Assembly (NCBI GenBank): GCA_013396525.1
Contig: VWYX01000682.1
Span: 372,001 to 436,000, forward strand
Length of the DNA stretch: 64,000 bases
Direction: 5' to 3'
Origin: Chaetorhynchus papuensis
Taxonomy: Eukaryota; Chordata; Aves; Passeriformes; Rhipiduridae
The translations under genes and the position numbers were made by a program. Below are positions 42,001-50,500 of the stretch, piece by piece. Position 1 is the stretch's first letter, and each line of letters opens with the position of its first letter. The notes below the pieces were generated by a model. That model saw only the letters and a program-made list of their open reading frames with translations. It was not told where the DNA came from and ran no database searches.

Positions 42001-45000
42001 TCTCCCCCAGAAAGCATCAATCTAAATATGTGTCTACATTCTTCCGAGAAATTTTCTGCTCTAGCAGCTAAAGTCCCTTTTCTTCTCCTAATGACTCAAC
42101 GCAGTCTTTCCACAACCGCCATCTCAAGCAGAAAAGAATGAGCTGAGCACACAAGGAATAGCAATTTCAAAAAGAAACAATCAGTACATATGTCATAATA
42201 AATAGCTCTACTACATGCAGCGGCCCTAAGATTATCAAATCATCTCAGATCAAAAAGCTGCAAAGCTGAATTACACAATCAGATCTTAAGCTCTTAAAAT
42301 GAAAGTGCCTGTTTGATTATGACTGACAGGCTTACAATCAAGAATTCACCTCTCTTATAAAACAATTATTTAGCCACATGCAGTTTATATTATATTAAGC
42401 AGGAAGGGAAGTGAAGAGCTTTCAAGTTGGAAACCTAATTATTAACTTCTTGCTATTTTTAAGAGTAAAACAAGGTTCTGATTTCTGAAGAAGGAGGCCC
42501 TGACAAGCTAGCTTGCTATCTGTGCCTTCCATTATCTGAAAAACCCATTTGGATATATATGAAATAATAGAAAGTGCTTTCTCTCCAAATACAGTTTACA
42601 GGGATTGCTTCCTGCCATTAATTTTTCTTTTAAGTAACTCTATTACTATCAAAAGCGAGTTTGAAAAGCACAAACAATGTATAAGCTCATGGCCCTGTAC
42701 TGCTCTGGTGCACAGGAGTAAGAGAGGCCAAGTGCTTTCTCCCACTGCCAATCTGCTGGTATTTGTTCTTTGACTCCCCTTTGTGTTTTTGAACGGCTCT
42801 CCAACCAACCTCTCCAGAAGATTGAATTAGATCCTTTACTTCAAACACTGGCACTACATTTTATGGGCACATTTACTCCTGTTACAAAGAGAAGCAGGAG
42901 GTAGGAAGAACATTAGCTCTTCAGACAATTTCATTTCCTCAAACACACACCATGAGCTCCTGTTACGAACACATGAAGGTCTAACCCATAAATGGAAATG
43001 ACTCCTGTCCTCAGGTGCTCTCCGGAATCTCTGTTTCCATCTAAATATAACCAGAATCCTGAGAGGAAAACCTTCACACACAGTCCTTGACTAACAAAAG
43101 AAACTGTCTCCTTACACACAGAGGAGCAGTACGTAAAGAGGAAACTCTCCAAATTCGTCAGGGGATGCTAATCCAAATAGCAACAATAACGGACACGTTG
43201 GGAGATTTGACACTGCCTCATTCCAGCTTAGTTCAAAGCCAGCCTACAACGAGAGAAGCAGTTTTGGGTGTCACACAATTCCTGCAGCAGGCAAACATGC
43301 AGAATCCATCCTCAATCAACACCACCATCAATGCAAAACACATGTGAACTAATCCCAACATATTCCCTGCCTGCTGGTAGTCATTAAGGATCCTGTGTGC
43401 ACCTAAACAAGCCTTGGTGCTACCCTGGAGAGAGTGATGGATATGTGTCATTCAGCAGCTTCAGAAAGAACAGGACCCAGCTCACACTTCCAGGCCATCT
43501 GCCAGCCCATAGAACTGTGCCAGCACCAATCGCTCACAACCCTCCAGAAAAATTATGGCAGCGCATAAACTAGATGGTGGATAATGCTGCATAGCCCAAC
43601 ATGATTTCTAGGACCCATAAAGAAGCTCCAACTCTTGATACCACCTGCAAGTCAGAAAATAGTTTCTACTATCCAAAAATAGTTTCTACTGTCCAAGTGC
43701 AAAAAAAAGTAATCTTTGAACAGCCAAAGATGCTGTGGAAGACTGAAACAGGCACAGTGCTATAGCAGCTACAGACAGCAGGGAATAACAACCTGATCCT
43801 AGAGTTAAGAACCACCTTATCAACCTCACCACAGCTCCACTGACAAATACTGAGGTTAACAACCAGCAGGATGTCTGTAGCAAGACCCTACCTTTCACAT
43901 GGAGGATATCATGCCTTCCTCCTTCCATGCCTACCAATTATGGCTATTCCTGAAGAGAAGAAATCTTGATTGTCTCTCTGGAGGCTAAGAGTTCAAAATC
44001 TACTAATGATAACGATTCATGTGGTCAAAAAAAACCCCAAAACCAAGACAACAAAAAAACCCCCACAACCACAAAAAAATCCAAACCAAAAAAAAACGTA
44101 AACAAAAGCCATGAGAATTAATGCTCAAACTTCAGAGCAATGCAAGGACTATTTTATTTTGATGTTAATTTCAAAGCTGTGTTACCATTAGTTAAAGTTG
44201 GCCCTGTGGTTGTCAGAAGTCATGTAATGTACTGGTAACAAAGAGAAATGAGCACAGCATGGCTCTTCGGGGAGACTTGCTACCTCTACAAGCCATATTA
44301 AGACAGATGTGGATGAAACAAACTTGTTTGCAGAGAGCAGCTGCATTATCCCACAAAAATAGGAATATCCTATGGCTTACTAAAAAGAGACACAGGCCAT
44401 TTGTCTGCTGATCCAACAAGCAAAATCCTCTTCCGATCTCATGGATATTTATTAATCTCATTCTGAGGCCTCACAACCAAGTTCTCAGAGCTTAGCAAGG
44501 GCACATCTGCTGACTACACATACTCACTCAGACTGGAGGAAAGGCACAAACAAAACATCAATGCTCAAGTCTCATGGAATAGGTTTGAAGCAATGCATTT
44601 TAATGTCATTTTTGCAACAGGCTCCAAGGTTACAAGTAGGGAGGTACTACAGATCAGTTCATTCTGAATCTCAAGAAGTTACTGCATAAAACAACAATGT
44701 GGAACTCTGAAACCAGGTTGAAAGAATCCAAATTCCAAATCCCATGGGACAGAGACATTCTGGTGTTTCACAGTAGTCTGTAATCTCTTCTCCGAAGAGA
44801 CTCTCTTGCAGTGTCTGCAAGCTGCACAGTGAATAACTACACGAGTGAAAAAAGTTATTGCCCTTAACTCTCCTTCACAATTCTTCCTAGAAGTGCCCAC
44901 ATCTCACTCGTGCAGCTGGTTCCAGCCTCTTGTCCAAACAGGCCAGATCAGCACAAACTGCTCATTTGTACCTTTTGCTCCAGCCAGGCACATCCAGGCG

Positions 45001-46595
45001 GCTCAAAAGAACAGCTCCACCTGCGGATCAGATGGAGCAGAACCCTCTGGCAGCCGAGCAGTAACAAGCATCTGGGAGTAGTATGATCTTCCATCAGCAC
45101 AGCTGCATCCAGAGACCGACATCAGCCCACAGCCCACCTCATTCAGCCCCGACCCCAGAGGCCAAAATATCCTCATTGACAAGAAAAATGAAGATGCATT
45201 TTCCCCTCAGCACACGTGCTTTGTGCAGCTTTGCAGACACATAGCTCAAAAAGTCAAAAGGTTACCAAAATACTTTTTAAGGACTTGTTTAAAGAAAACA
45301 GTAATAATTTGATGGCCAATCCTGCTTTCTGAGGATCTCATTTATGTTTTCCAAACTCCAGAGACTAGGCGGTACTGTCAACATCAGTAGTTAGCTACAG
45401 TCTTCAAAGAGAAAAAAGAGGCAGAACTGACATTTAACACAGTCAGTTCTGAAGGAGAGATGAAGAACCACTATATCGTATTTTTATACTGCGTATCGAG
45501 CTATTGCAGCCTGACACGTGGCCAGGTTATGGAGTGTCACAGCCTTTAATATTACTTTCGGTGAAGATCTCCGCACATGAAAGTCCCCCATTCACCGACA
45601 CACAACAGTATTTCGACCCTATAAACCGGACAAGGAACGCAGCTCCGATGAAGGAGCACCCCCTCCCTCGGGGAGCCCGCAGCTATTTGCGGCAAACGCA
45701 GCAGGAACTTCATCAAACGGCCCGTGAAGCTCATGTTTACCTCGGGACATCCCCAGAGGCACTGCCTGGCCGTCAAAAAGCATCACCTGAATCGTCAGGC
45801 TTCCTCTTTTCCTGTCAGTAATTTGTTAGAAATGATGCGCACGTTGGACTTCACAATCTTGGAGGTCTTTTCCAACCTTAATGACTCTGTGATTCGAATA
45901 CCCACAGGCGCGTTGGGACAGTGCGAATTTATATGCGATGGGATGGGAGGAATGAGCCGCCCAGAGCCAGCACCCCACCGCAATTAGGGTTTGGGGCTTT
46001 AAATACTGCGTTCCCCTCAGGCAGCGGTCACCCACACACACACACGCAGACACGAACCGGGCACACGAACGCGCTCGCACCGAAGCCGCTGCGGCTTCCC
46101 CGCAGCGCGCACATCACATCACGGGCGCTGCCGGGCCAGGGCCCGCCTCGCCACCCCAAAGGCACCGCGGGGGGAGGGACGCCGAGCATCCTCGGTGGGG
46201 ATCGAGCACCCACGGTGGGCTCGGAGGGGCGAGCTGTCCCCCCGGGTTCCCCCANNNNNNNNNNNNNNNNNNNNNNNNNNNNNNNNNNNNNNNNNNNNNN
46301 NNNNNNNNNNNNNNNNNNNNNNNNNNNNNNNNNNNNNNNNNNNNNCTATGAGGGGGGGCGCGCGCCGTGACCGTTGGGAACAGCGCGCGCTCCGGGCTGT
46401 GTGGGGGGAGCGGGGAGCGCGCGGGGGTGCCGTGCCCGCCGCCCCTCACCTGGAGACGCAGTTCTCCAGCACGGAGCTCTTGCCGGCGCTCTGCCCGCCC
46501 ACCACCGCGATCTGCGGCAGGTCGAGCAGGCAGTTCTGGCCCAGAGCCGCGAAGGCATCCTGCAGCCGGTTAACGAGCGGGATGAGTCCCTCCAT
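3039..46595 (-). CDS. DNM3: dynamin-3, 5' 14 coding exons (partial gene)
   Basis: Dynamin-3 is a large GTPase that assembles around necks of budding vesicles and drives fission, mainly in neurons and testis. Fourteen exons were found (146, 74, 150, 204, 99, 161, 143, 136, 68, 139, 87, 71, 49 and 30 nt; 519 codons) and all phases close. Visible GTPase motifs are the P-loop GGQSAGKSS (residues 33-41), the switch I threonine in GSGIVTRRP (T60), DLPG (131-134) and TKLD (200-203). The stalk follows, from about residue 290. The paralogue call rests on NCLLDLPQ, DIQVSYINTNHEDFIGFA and the exon GTNLPPSRQI, which fit DNM3 rather than DNM1 or DNM2. The downstream position relative to METTL13 also agrees. 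PH, GED and proline-rich exons are outside the window. Oddities: a shortened N-terminus, ENCVSR instead of ENFVGR, and one GC donor. Confidence 0.95.
3069..4717 (-). other. DNM3: DNM3 intron 13
   Basis: AT-rich intron without recognised repeats or genes. It separates the linker exon from the 30-nt exon. Confidence 0.85.
4718..4766 (-). CDS. DNM3: DNM3 coding exon 13
   Basis: 49 nt, acceptor CCCTTAG, donor GTAGGC. Completes the Asn codon of exon 12 and encodes AQQRSSQVNKSAVGNQ, the linker before the PH domain. It is one codon shorter than the human equivalent as I remember it. It ends in phase 0. Confidence 0.9.
4767..8200 (-). other. DNM3: DNM3 intron 12
   Basis: Holds a diverged CR1 piece (6840-7175) and a short hairpin (7701-7724). 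Otherwise AT-rich with no recognised content. Confidence 0.85.
6840..7175 (+). mobile_element. CR1 retroposon fragment (diverged)
   Basis: Contains the CR1-like order: a TTTTCACAGTGAGG motif, CATTGGAACAGGCT, a variant of 'GACAAAATCCTGAGTAACCTG', and a degenerate 3' end near CTTCCCAAGGTC. Orientation is plus, opposite to DNM3. Limits are approximate. Confidence 0.6.
8201..8271 (-). CDS. DNM3: DNM3 coding exon 12
   Basis: 71 nt, acceptor TAATAG, donor GTAAGT. Encodes MLLLIDIQVSYINTNHEDFI then GFA. DIQVSYINTNHEDF is a DNM3-type sequence. The first codon is Met where human DNM3 has Val. Confidence 0.94.
10230..10316 (-). CDS. DNM3: DNM3 coding exon 11
   Basis: 87 nt in phase 0 at both ends, acceptor GTTTCAG, donor GTGAGA. 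Encodes LATYPRLCEETERIVAGYIR then EREEKTKDQ, a stalk segment. Confidence 0.95.
11357..11495 (-). CDS. DNM3: DNM3 coding exon 10
   Basis: 139 nt, acceptor CCACAG, donor GTAGCT. Encodes TGLFTPDMAFEAIVKKQIVK then LKGPCLKSVDLVMQELINTV. DNM1 and DNM2 have two alternative versions of this exon; I saw only one here. Confidence 0.96.
12291..12358 (-). CDS. DNM3: DNM3 coding exon 9 (GC donor)
   Basis: 68 nt encoding MEFNEKELRREISYAIKNIH then GIR. The exon must end at ATCAG to keep frame with exon 10 (TGLFTPDMAF). The intron therefore starts GCAAGT, a GC-AG intron. The nearest GT, four bases further on, would shift the frame. Confidence 0.94.
12869..12905 (-). mobile_element. CR1 3' tail
   Basis: The motif CATAGAATGATTTGGGTTGG followed by AAGGGACCT is the reverse complement of the CR1 3' end. 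Only about 37 bp remain recognisable, in DNM3 intron 8. Confidence 0.72.
13277..13412 (-). CDS. DNM3: DNM3 coding exon 8 (stalk)
   Basis: 136 nt, acceptor AATTTAG, donor GTATTT. Encodes MVQQFSVDFEKRIEGSGDQV followed by DTLELSGGAKINRIFHERFP, a highly conserved dynamin stalk segment. Confidence 0.96.
15222..15364 (-). CDS. DNM3: DNM3 coding exon 7 (middle/stalk)
   Basis: 143 nt, acceptor TTTTAG, donor GTGAGT. Encodes QLTNHIRDTLPAFRSKLQSQ and then LLSIEHEVEVYKNF, the start of the stalk helices. The exon ends inside a glutamine codon completed by exon 8. Confidence 0.94.
17042..17202 (-). CDS. DNM3: DNM3 coding exon 6
   Basis: 161 nt, acceptor TTTTTAG, donor GTAAAA. Encodes YIGVVNRSQKDIDGKKDIKA and on to PYLQKVLNQ, the end of the GTPase domain with the NRSQ G5-like motif. 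It ends in phase 0. Confidence 0.96.
18057..18155 (-). CDS. DNM3: DNM3 coding exon 5 (TKLD)
   Basis: 99 nt, acceptor GGTCAG, donor GTGAGA. Encodes [20 protein letters not shown] then REVLENKLLPLRRG. TKLD (residues 200-203) is the guanine-specificity motif. Confidence 0.96.
18719..18922 (-). CDS. DNM3: DNM3 coding exon 4 (DLPG, switch II)
   Basis: 204 nt, donor GTAAGC. Encodes VLSLTLIDLPGITKVPVGDQ and then PPDIEQQIRDMIMQFISREN, ending KLAKEVDPQ. It contains the DLPG switch II motif (D131) and the LAVTPANTDLANSDA stretch typical of dynamins. Confidence 0.96.
20520..20669 (-). CDS. DNM3: DNM3 coding exon 3
   Basis: 150 nt between acceptor TTGACAG and donor GTAGGT. Encodes EYAEFLHCKGKKFTDFDEVR and continues to INLRIYSPH, part of the GTPase domain (residues 74-124). 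Both phases fit neighbouring exons. Confidence 0.93.
20670..30239 (-). other. DNM3: DNM3 intron 2
   Basis: About 9.6 kb of AT-rich intron. It contains A/C-rich low-complexity DNA near 26500-26580, small hairpins at 23378-23397 and 27795-27817, and a 13-bp-stem hairpin just past the exon 2 donor. No gene or clear transposon recognised. Confidence 0.8.
30104..30135. repeat. perfect 13-bp inverted repeat
   Basis: CTTTGTTCCAGAC and its exact reverse complement GTCTGGAACAAAG are separated by 6 bases. In DNM3 pre-mRNA this could fold as a hairpin about 105 nt downstream of the exon 2 donor. Confidence 0.85.
30240..30313 (-). CDS. DNM3: DNM3 coding exon 2 (switch I)
   Basis: Acceptor TTTCTAG, donor GTAATC, 74 nt. 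Encodes DFLPRGSGIVTRRPLVLQL, the switch I region with the catalytic threonine T60. It joins exon 1 through a split AG|G arginine codon. Confidence 0.95.
37288..37315. repeat. 11-bp inverted repeat
   Basis: GTCTAAGAAGG and CCTTCTTAGAC are exact reverse complements with a 6-base spacer, in DNM3 intron 1. Confidence 0.8.
43656..43695. repeat. 2 x 20-bp tandem duplication
   Basis: Two adjacent copies of AAAATAGTTTCTACTATCCA, with A/G as the only difference. It looks like a recent replication slippage or small duplication. Confidence 0.85.
45843..45896 (+). mobile_element. CR1 3' end
   Basis: GTTGGACTTCACAATCTTGG, then AGGTCTTTTCCAACCTTAAT and GACTCTGTGATTC, matches the CR1 3' terminus. It is in DNM3 intron 1, opposite to the gene. 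Confidence 0.8.
46255..46345. other. assembly gap (91 N)
   Basis: A run of 91 N lies in DNM3 intron 1, about 105 bp past the exon 1 donor, inside the CpG-rich region. Its true length is unknown. Flanking bases may be low quality. Confidence 0.99.
46450..46595 (-). CDS. DNM3: DNM3 coding exon 1 (start, P-loop)
   Basis: Starts at the ATG of MEGLIPLVNRLQD and ends CAG|GTGAGG. The 146 nt give codons 1-48 plus two bases. It holds the P-loop GGQSAGKSS. The ATG has a strong context (G at -3 and +4). Mammalian dynamins start five codons earlier (MGNRG/MGNRE). Here those codons are glycines from a GGC/GGA repeat, so this ATG is the only plausible local start. The exon ends ENCVSR where the family has ENFVGR. 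Confidence 0.9.
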
Positions 46596-46662
46596 CCCGC
46601 CGCCGCCGCCACCTCCTCCTCCTCCTCCGCCCGCCGCCGCTGACAGGTAACGACCGGCGCAC

Positions 46663-46673
46663 TGCGCATGCGC
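46663..46673. promoter_or_regulatory. NRF1 motif in DNM3 promoter
   Basis: The palindrome TGCGCATGCGC fits the NRF1 consensus. It lies 68 bp upstream of the DNM3 ATG, a usual position for a CpG-island promoter. Confidence 0.65.
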
Positions 46674-46728
46674 CCCTCCCTCCGCGGGCCTGGGGGCGGG
46701 GCCTCCGCGGGAGACCACGCCCCCTCCC

Positions 46729-46776
46729 GTGCGGGTCCCGGTGTGGGTCCCGGTGCGGGTCCCGGTGCGGGTCCCA
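46729..46776. repeat. 12-bp tandem repeat, 4 copies
   Basis: Four adjacent copies of GTGCGGGTCCCG, with one T variant in copy 2 and a final A in copy 4. It sits between the DNM3 promoter core and the LTR. A 12-bp unit keeps reading frame, and on the minus strand it reads as repeated Gly-Thr-Arg-Thr. Confidence 0.9.
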
Positions 46777-46780
46777 CGGT

Positions 46781-47383
46781 TGTCCCAAAATCCGTTCTTC
46801 CCCCTGGGGTGCCAGAGGTCAATCCACACACGGAGTTGAGGGGTTTGATTTATTTATAGTTCTGCGCAGATAGGGGGCTGGGTGGCAAATCCACAAAGCC
46901 AGCATGACGATTATCAAAAGTTTTGCTTTTTGGTGGATTTTAACAAGCCAAGGCATTAATGTTTATTGGCTACAAGTTATCTAGTTTGCTTATTAATTAG
47001 TATTCTATCTTCTGTTGGCTAATGATCCTCTTGCTTCCAATGCTAATTAGTCTACATGCTCAGTCTTTCTGTTTAATCAGTGGGGTTTTTGGGTCAGTGG
47101 TTACAATTTGCCCCTGCCAGAATTACCTCTTACCCAGTCAGAGCTGATTTCAGCACAGTTGCTCAGTTGTTTTTTACTAGTTTCTTCCTTATCTTAGGGG
47201 TTCTGCCAAATGTCCTTGTGGCTTCTAAATTCTGCACTCTTTGTGTCCACTGTCAGTGGTACACCCTTCTTCCCAAGCTTTGGTAACCTCCCTCTAGGTC
47301 TGTGATAACTGAAACATATCGAGCCCTAAACCTTAACAAGGCAATTCTACCAACAAGTAATCTGTCTTTCTACCACCTGGACA
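46781..47383 (-). mobile_element. probable solo LTR of an avian endogenous retrovirus
   Basis: The 603-bp segment is AT-rich between GC-rich flanks and is bounded by the inverted termini TGTCC and GGACA. Read on the minus strand it has a CCAAT box, then TATAAATAAA (serving as TATA box and/or polyadenylation signal near 46850), then a CT-rich stretch with CCGTGTGTGGA. That order is typical of U3-R-U5. No gag, pol or env sequence is next to it, so it is a solo LTR. I see no clear target-site duplication, so the ends are approximate. Confidence 0.62.
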
Positions 47384-47420
47384 GCACTTAGAGCTTGCTT
47401 GTAAGGGACTGTTTTTTCAC

Positions 47421-47583
47421 AGATTGCCCAGAGAGGGTGAGGAGTCTCTCTCACCGGAGATACCCCAGAACCGACTGGATACAGTCCTGTGCCTGTGCTC
47501 TGGGATGACCCTTCTTGAGCTGGGAGGTTGGACCAGATGATCTACTGTGCTCCCTTAACAACCTGACCCATTCTGTGTTTCTG
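47421..47583 (+). mobile_element. CR1 3' fragment
   Basis: Reads AGATTGCCCAGAGAGGGTGA, then GGAGTCTCTCTCACCGGAGA, and ends GGTTGGACCAGATGATC followed by a CCATTCTGTGTTTCTG-like tail. This is the usual CR1 3' part. It starts 38 bp past the LTR boundary. Confidence 0.8.
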
Positions 47584-50500
47584 TTCCTGCCCAAGGACAA
47601 GGCGACCTCGGTGCTGGGATACTTGGACACGAGGAGCACAGTTCAGCCAGGTCCATGTACCGACCATGAGACCACCATGCTGCCCCTCTCCCCTGAGAAC
47701 CCCAATCCCAACTGGCCAGCCCGTCCTGCTGGTGAACAGGGCTGTGGCAATGCTCAGCCACAGGCAGGAGTGCTGCCAGGGTCAGACACATTCATTGGAG
47801 CTGTGTCAGGGCAGGCTGGAGAAGCCGGGTCCGGTGGGGCTGGCAGCAGGTGGATGGCTCAGGAGCAGGCTGGGAAGAAACATCAAGGTCCAAGCCACAT
47901 CACTGCAGCGGGTTCAATTAAAAATGCACACTGAGGCTGAGCTAAAAGCTCAGGCACACAACAGAGATGAGATTTATCTGTGATTACTGGCAGCAGTCAC
48001 ATCGTGAAAATATCCAAAACACAGGCTTTGGAGTCCTGCAGCGATAAAAGTTATTCTCTCTATTAAACCAGACACTGGCCTCACTCAGCGTGAAAAGCAA
48101 AACAAAAGGGAACTGTGAACATCCCGCAGGCTGACGGAGACTAATGATCTGGAGGATTATCAAAACTTCTTGGCCAGAGCTCTCAATAAGTGCAAAAAAT
48201 TACTCTCTACAACAGACCAACTTATAACTCTGGAAACAAGTAACAGTTTTTAATCAGCATAAGCGGAGATGGCTTCTCCTCGCCACTGCAGTTAGATCAC
48301 GGCCGCTGGGAAAAGCCTTGCCATCATTTCTGTCTAGTTGGGAGCCTGGGAGTTATTGACATAATTATGCCAATTAGCAGCATGATTATTTCTTTCCCCA
48401 CTCCTGGACGAGCAGGCTATGCCAGGAGGCACTAGAGTAGCTGTCTGGCCTTCCTCCAGTTCATGGGTTTCTATGGAGGCTGGAAGTTGGGAAGAACAGT
48501 ATCGCCTCATCTGAGTGTCAGAGCACTTTGTGCTGCCCCCATGAAATAATTAAGATCTGTAGAAGAGCAGTCTGGACATAGGATTGCATCTCCACAGGAG
48601 ACAAATCAAGACTGAGAAAGATGCAATGCCTGGGGAGCAGCACTATGCACACCTTCAAATTGATAACCCAGGGAAATGTCCTGTCTGTGAGGTGTTTAAA
48701 TTACAGCTTTGTCTGCTTCCATAATTAAAACAAAATAAATTGGGAAAACTACTAAGATTAGGAAAATTTTGAATTATTCCCCCAGGTATGGGAAGTTTCC
48801 AAACCAAACTTTTTCGTCTGGTGAAGCAGAGTTAAAGCCACTAAGTGTCCACATTCACCCTGTAACTCTATCACTTACAAAAATCCACTCTACCCCCTCC
48901 AAAAAAAAAGCCACAAGAAGCCAAGTATAGATTTCTCACCTTCTGGAAAAAGCACAAACAATTTCATTATGGATGTTTGTGTTATCATGAGAGGTTTTCC
49001 TTGTTTTTCCAACAACTCCAATAGAGCAAGGAAGGAGAGAGGAGAGGCACCCGAGCATATCATCAGGTCTCTGCTTTTCCTGACTGACTCTTCTGGGCAG
49101 CTTGTTCCAAACCCCCATGCAGAGTCCAGCCTGGCTTTCTGAATTTGCCAACATTCAGAGTGGCTAAATTAAAGGAAACAGGGATACTACTAGCAGAGAC
49201 CATTGCAAAGCTTCTTGTAACAAATAACCCTGAGATACCAGACCCAAACCAGCGTCAGGCGGCCATGCAAGAAATTGATTTTTGGGGGAGCAGTAGGTGC
49301 AATTCCCAGGAGCACAGAGTTGCACTGCTCACTGGTTAAGCAGCTTAACACAATCTGGTTTTACCCTCTGCTCAGTGGTGCCCCACAATACTTATCATTT
49401 CCCCTTGCCATGTGCCAGGCTCAGCAAGGAAAAAAACCTCTGCCAAGCACCTTCCCAGGCATGGCAGCAAGGGTGCCCTGCTCCCCAGGGTGACGTGCCA
49501 ACGACTCCAACAGTGTGGTCTGATGTCACCAGCTCCAGCACAGCCTGCCTGGGGCCCCCAGCTGAAGCCACCAGTGTATTTCAGATCAAGGCTACAGACA
49601 GCAAGTTTGTCCTGCCATGACTTTCAGAAAAATATATGGCAAAAATAGCCTGGCTTCAGGGTGCAGCTGAGGCATATGAACCCACAAACTCACACACAGA
49701 CACTTCTCCCTAACCAGGCAGTGTGACATTAAAGCCGAGGACATTTGGATCAGGTCCCCAGGCTGCTTCATAAACACACACCAGTGCAATTCCCTTCGAG
49801 AGGAATGAGTTAGATATAAAGCACCCGAGTGGAGACTTGCAGATGCCTGCAGTGAAGAGCCAGTCACGCTCCCCTGCCAGGAGAGCAGGCAGGAGCCTGG
49901 GGCGAGCAGAGCACAGGCGAGGCTGCATCCTCTCCCCTAAGAAGAGGCAGGTTCCTCCACACTTGCTCATCTCTCCAGGGACCTTCCTCACCTCCTTCTT
50001 GCTTCAAACACAAACCCAGAGTTTTTGAAGAGCTTTTCAGGCAGCGATGGGCACAGAGCAGGAGGAGGTGTGGGCAAGGAGCCCGCGCAAGGGGGAGCTC
50101 CCAGGTTCTCGGCAGCACTTGGATCTGCAGTGGAGCTGCACGAAGGCGCCAGTCAGCATTATGCCTGTGTATCTGCCAGGAGGAGAGCTCAGACCCTGAA
50201 GCTGCAAAGGATGGAATTCAAGCCCGTGAAAGAAAGCGAGTGGCTGCAGAGCTGTGATTAGAGTAGTGGCTGCAGCATTTCTCCCTCTAAAGAGGATGTG
50301 CTTTCTGCCTTCCCCCCACAGCCTGGGGCACTGCTGACTCACTCATCGCAGGACAGTGACAACCCAATCCCTGTCCCATCTCTCTTCTCTCCTGCCCTGT
50401 GACCCAGCTGCATTCTTTAGTCGGGTGCATCCAGTTGCAGGGTAGAAAAAGGGCACCGTGCTGCATTGCAGCCTGCGGAGATGTTTCCCTGCAGCCCTGA

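Larger units (their letters stand above)
30314..46449 (-). other. DNM3: DNM3 intron 1
   Basis: About 16 kb. Holds a CR1 3' end (45843-45896), an assembly gap (46255-46345), homopolymer tracts (near 32435, 34403, 36807, 40876), A/C-rich DNA at 44030-44100, an 11-bp-stem hairpin (37288-37315) and a 2x20-bp tandem duplication (43656-43695). No coding exon recognised. The last 500 bp is part of the CpG island. Confidence 0.8.
46596..46780 (-). promoter_or_regulatory. DNM3: DNM3 5' UTR and CpG-rich promoter
   Basis: Very GC-rich DNA between the DNM3 start codon and an LTR. It includes a GCC/TCC trinucleotide tract (46598-46640), a perfect NRF1-type motif TGCGCATGCGC (46663-46673), a GGGGCGGGG-type Sp1 box near 46693-46702, and a 12-bp tandem repeat. 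No TATA box is visible here. The transcription start is probably near the NRF1 motif, by inference only. Confidence 0.7.

Noticed and set aside
46195..46650. Open frames crossing the N run
   Set aside because: They owe their length to unknown bases and overlap DNM3 exon 1 in other frames.
46781..47583. A complete provirus at the LTR
   Set aside because: No viral coding sequence or second LTR is adjacent; the neighbour is a CR1 piece.
47515..47934. 139-codon plus-strand open frame between DNM3 and METTL13
   Set aside because: It begins in a CR1 fragment, has no known domain and no promoter or polyadenylation context.
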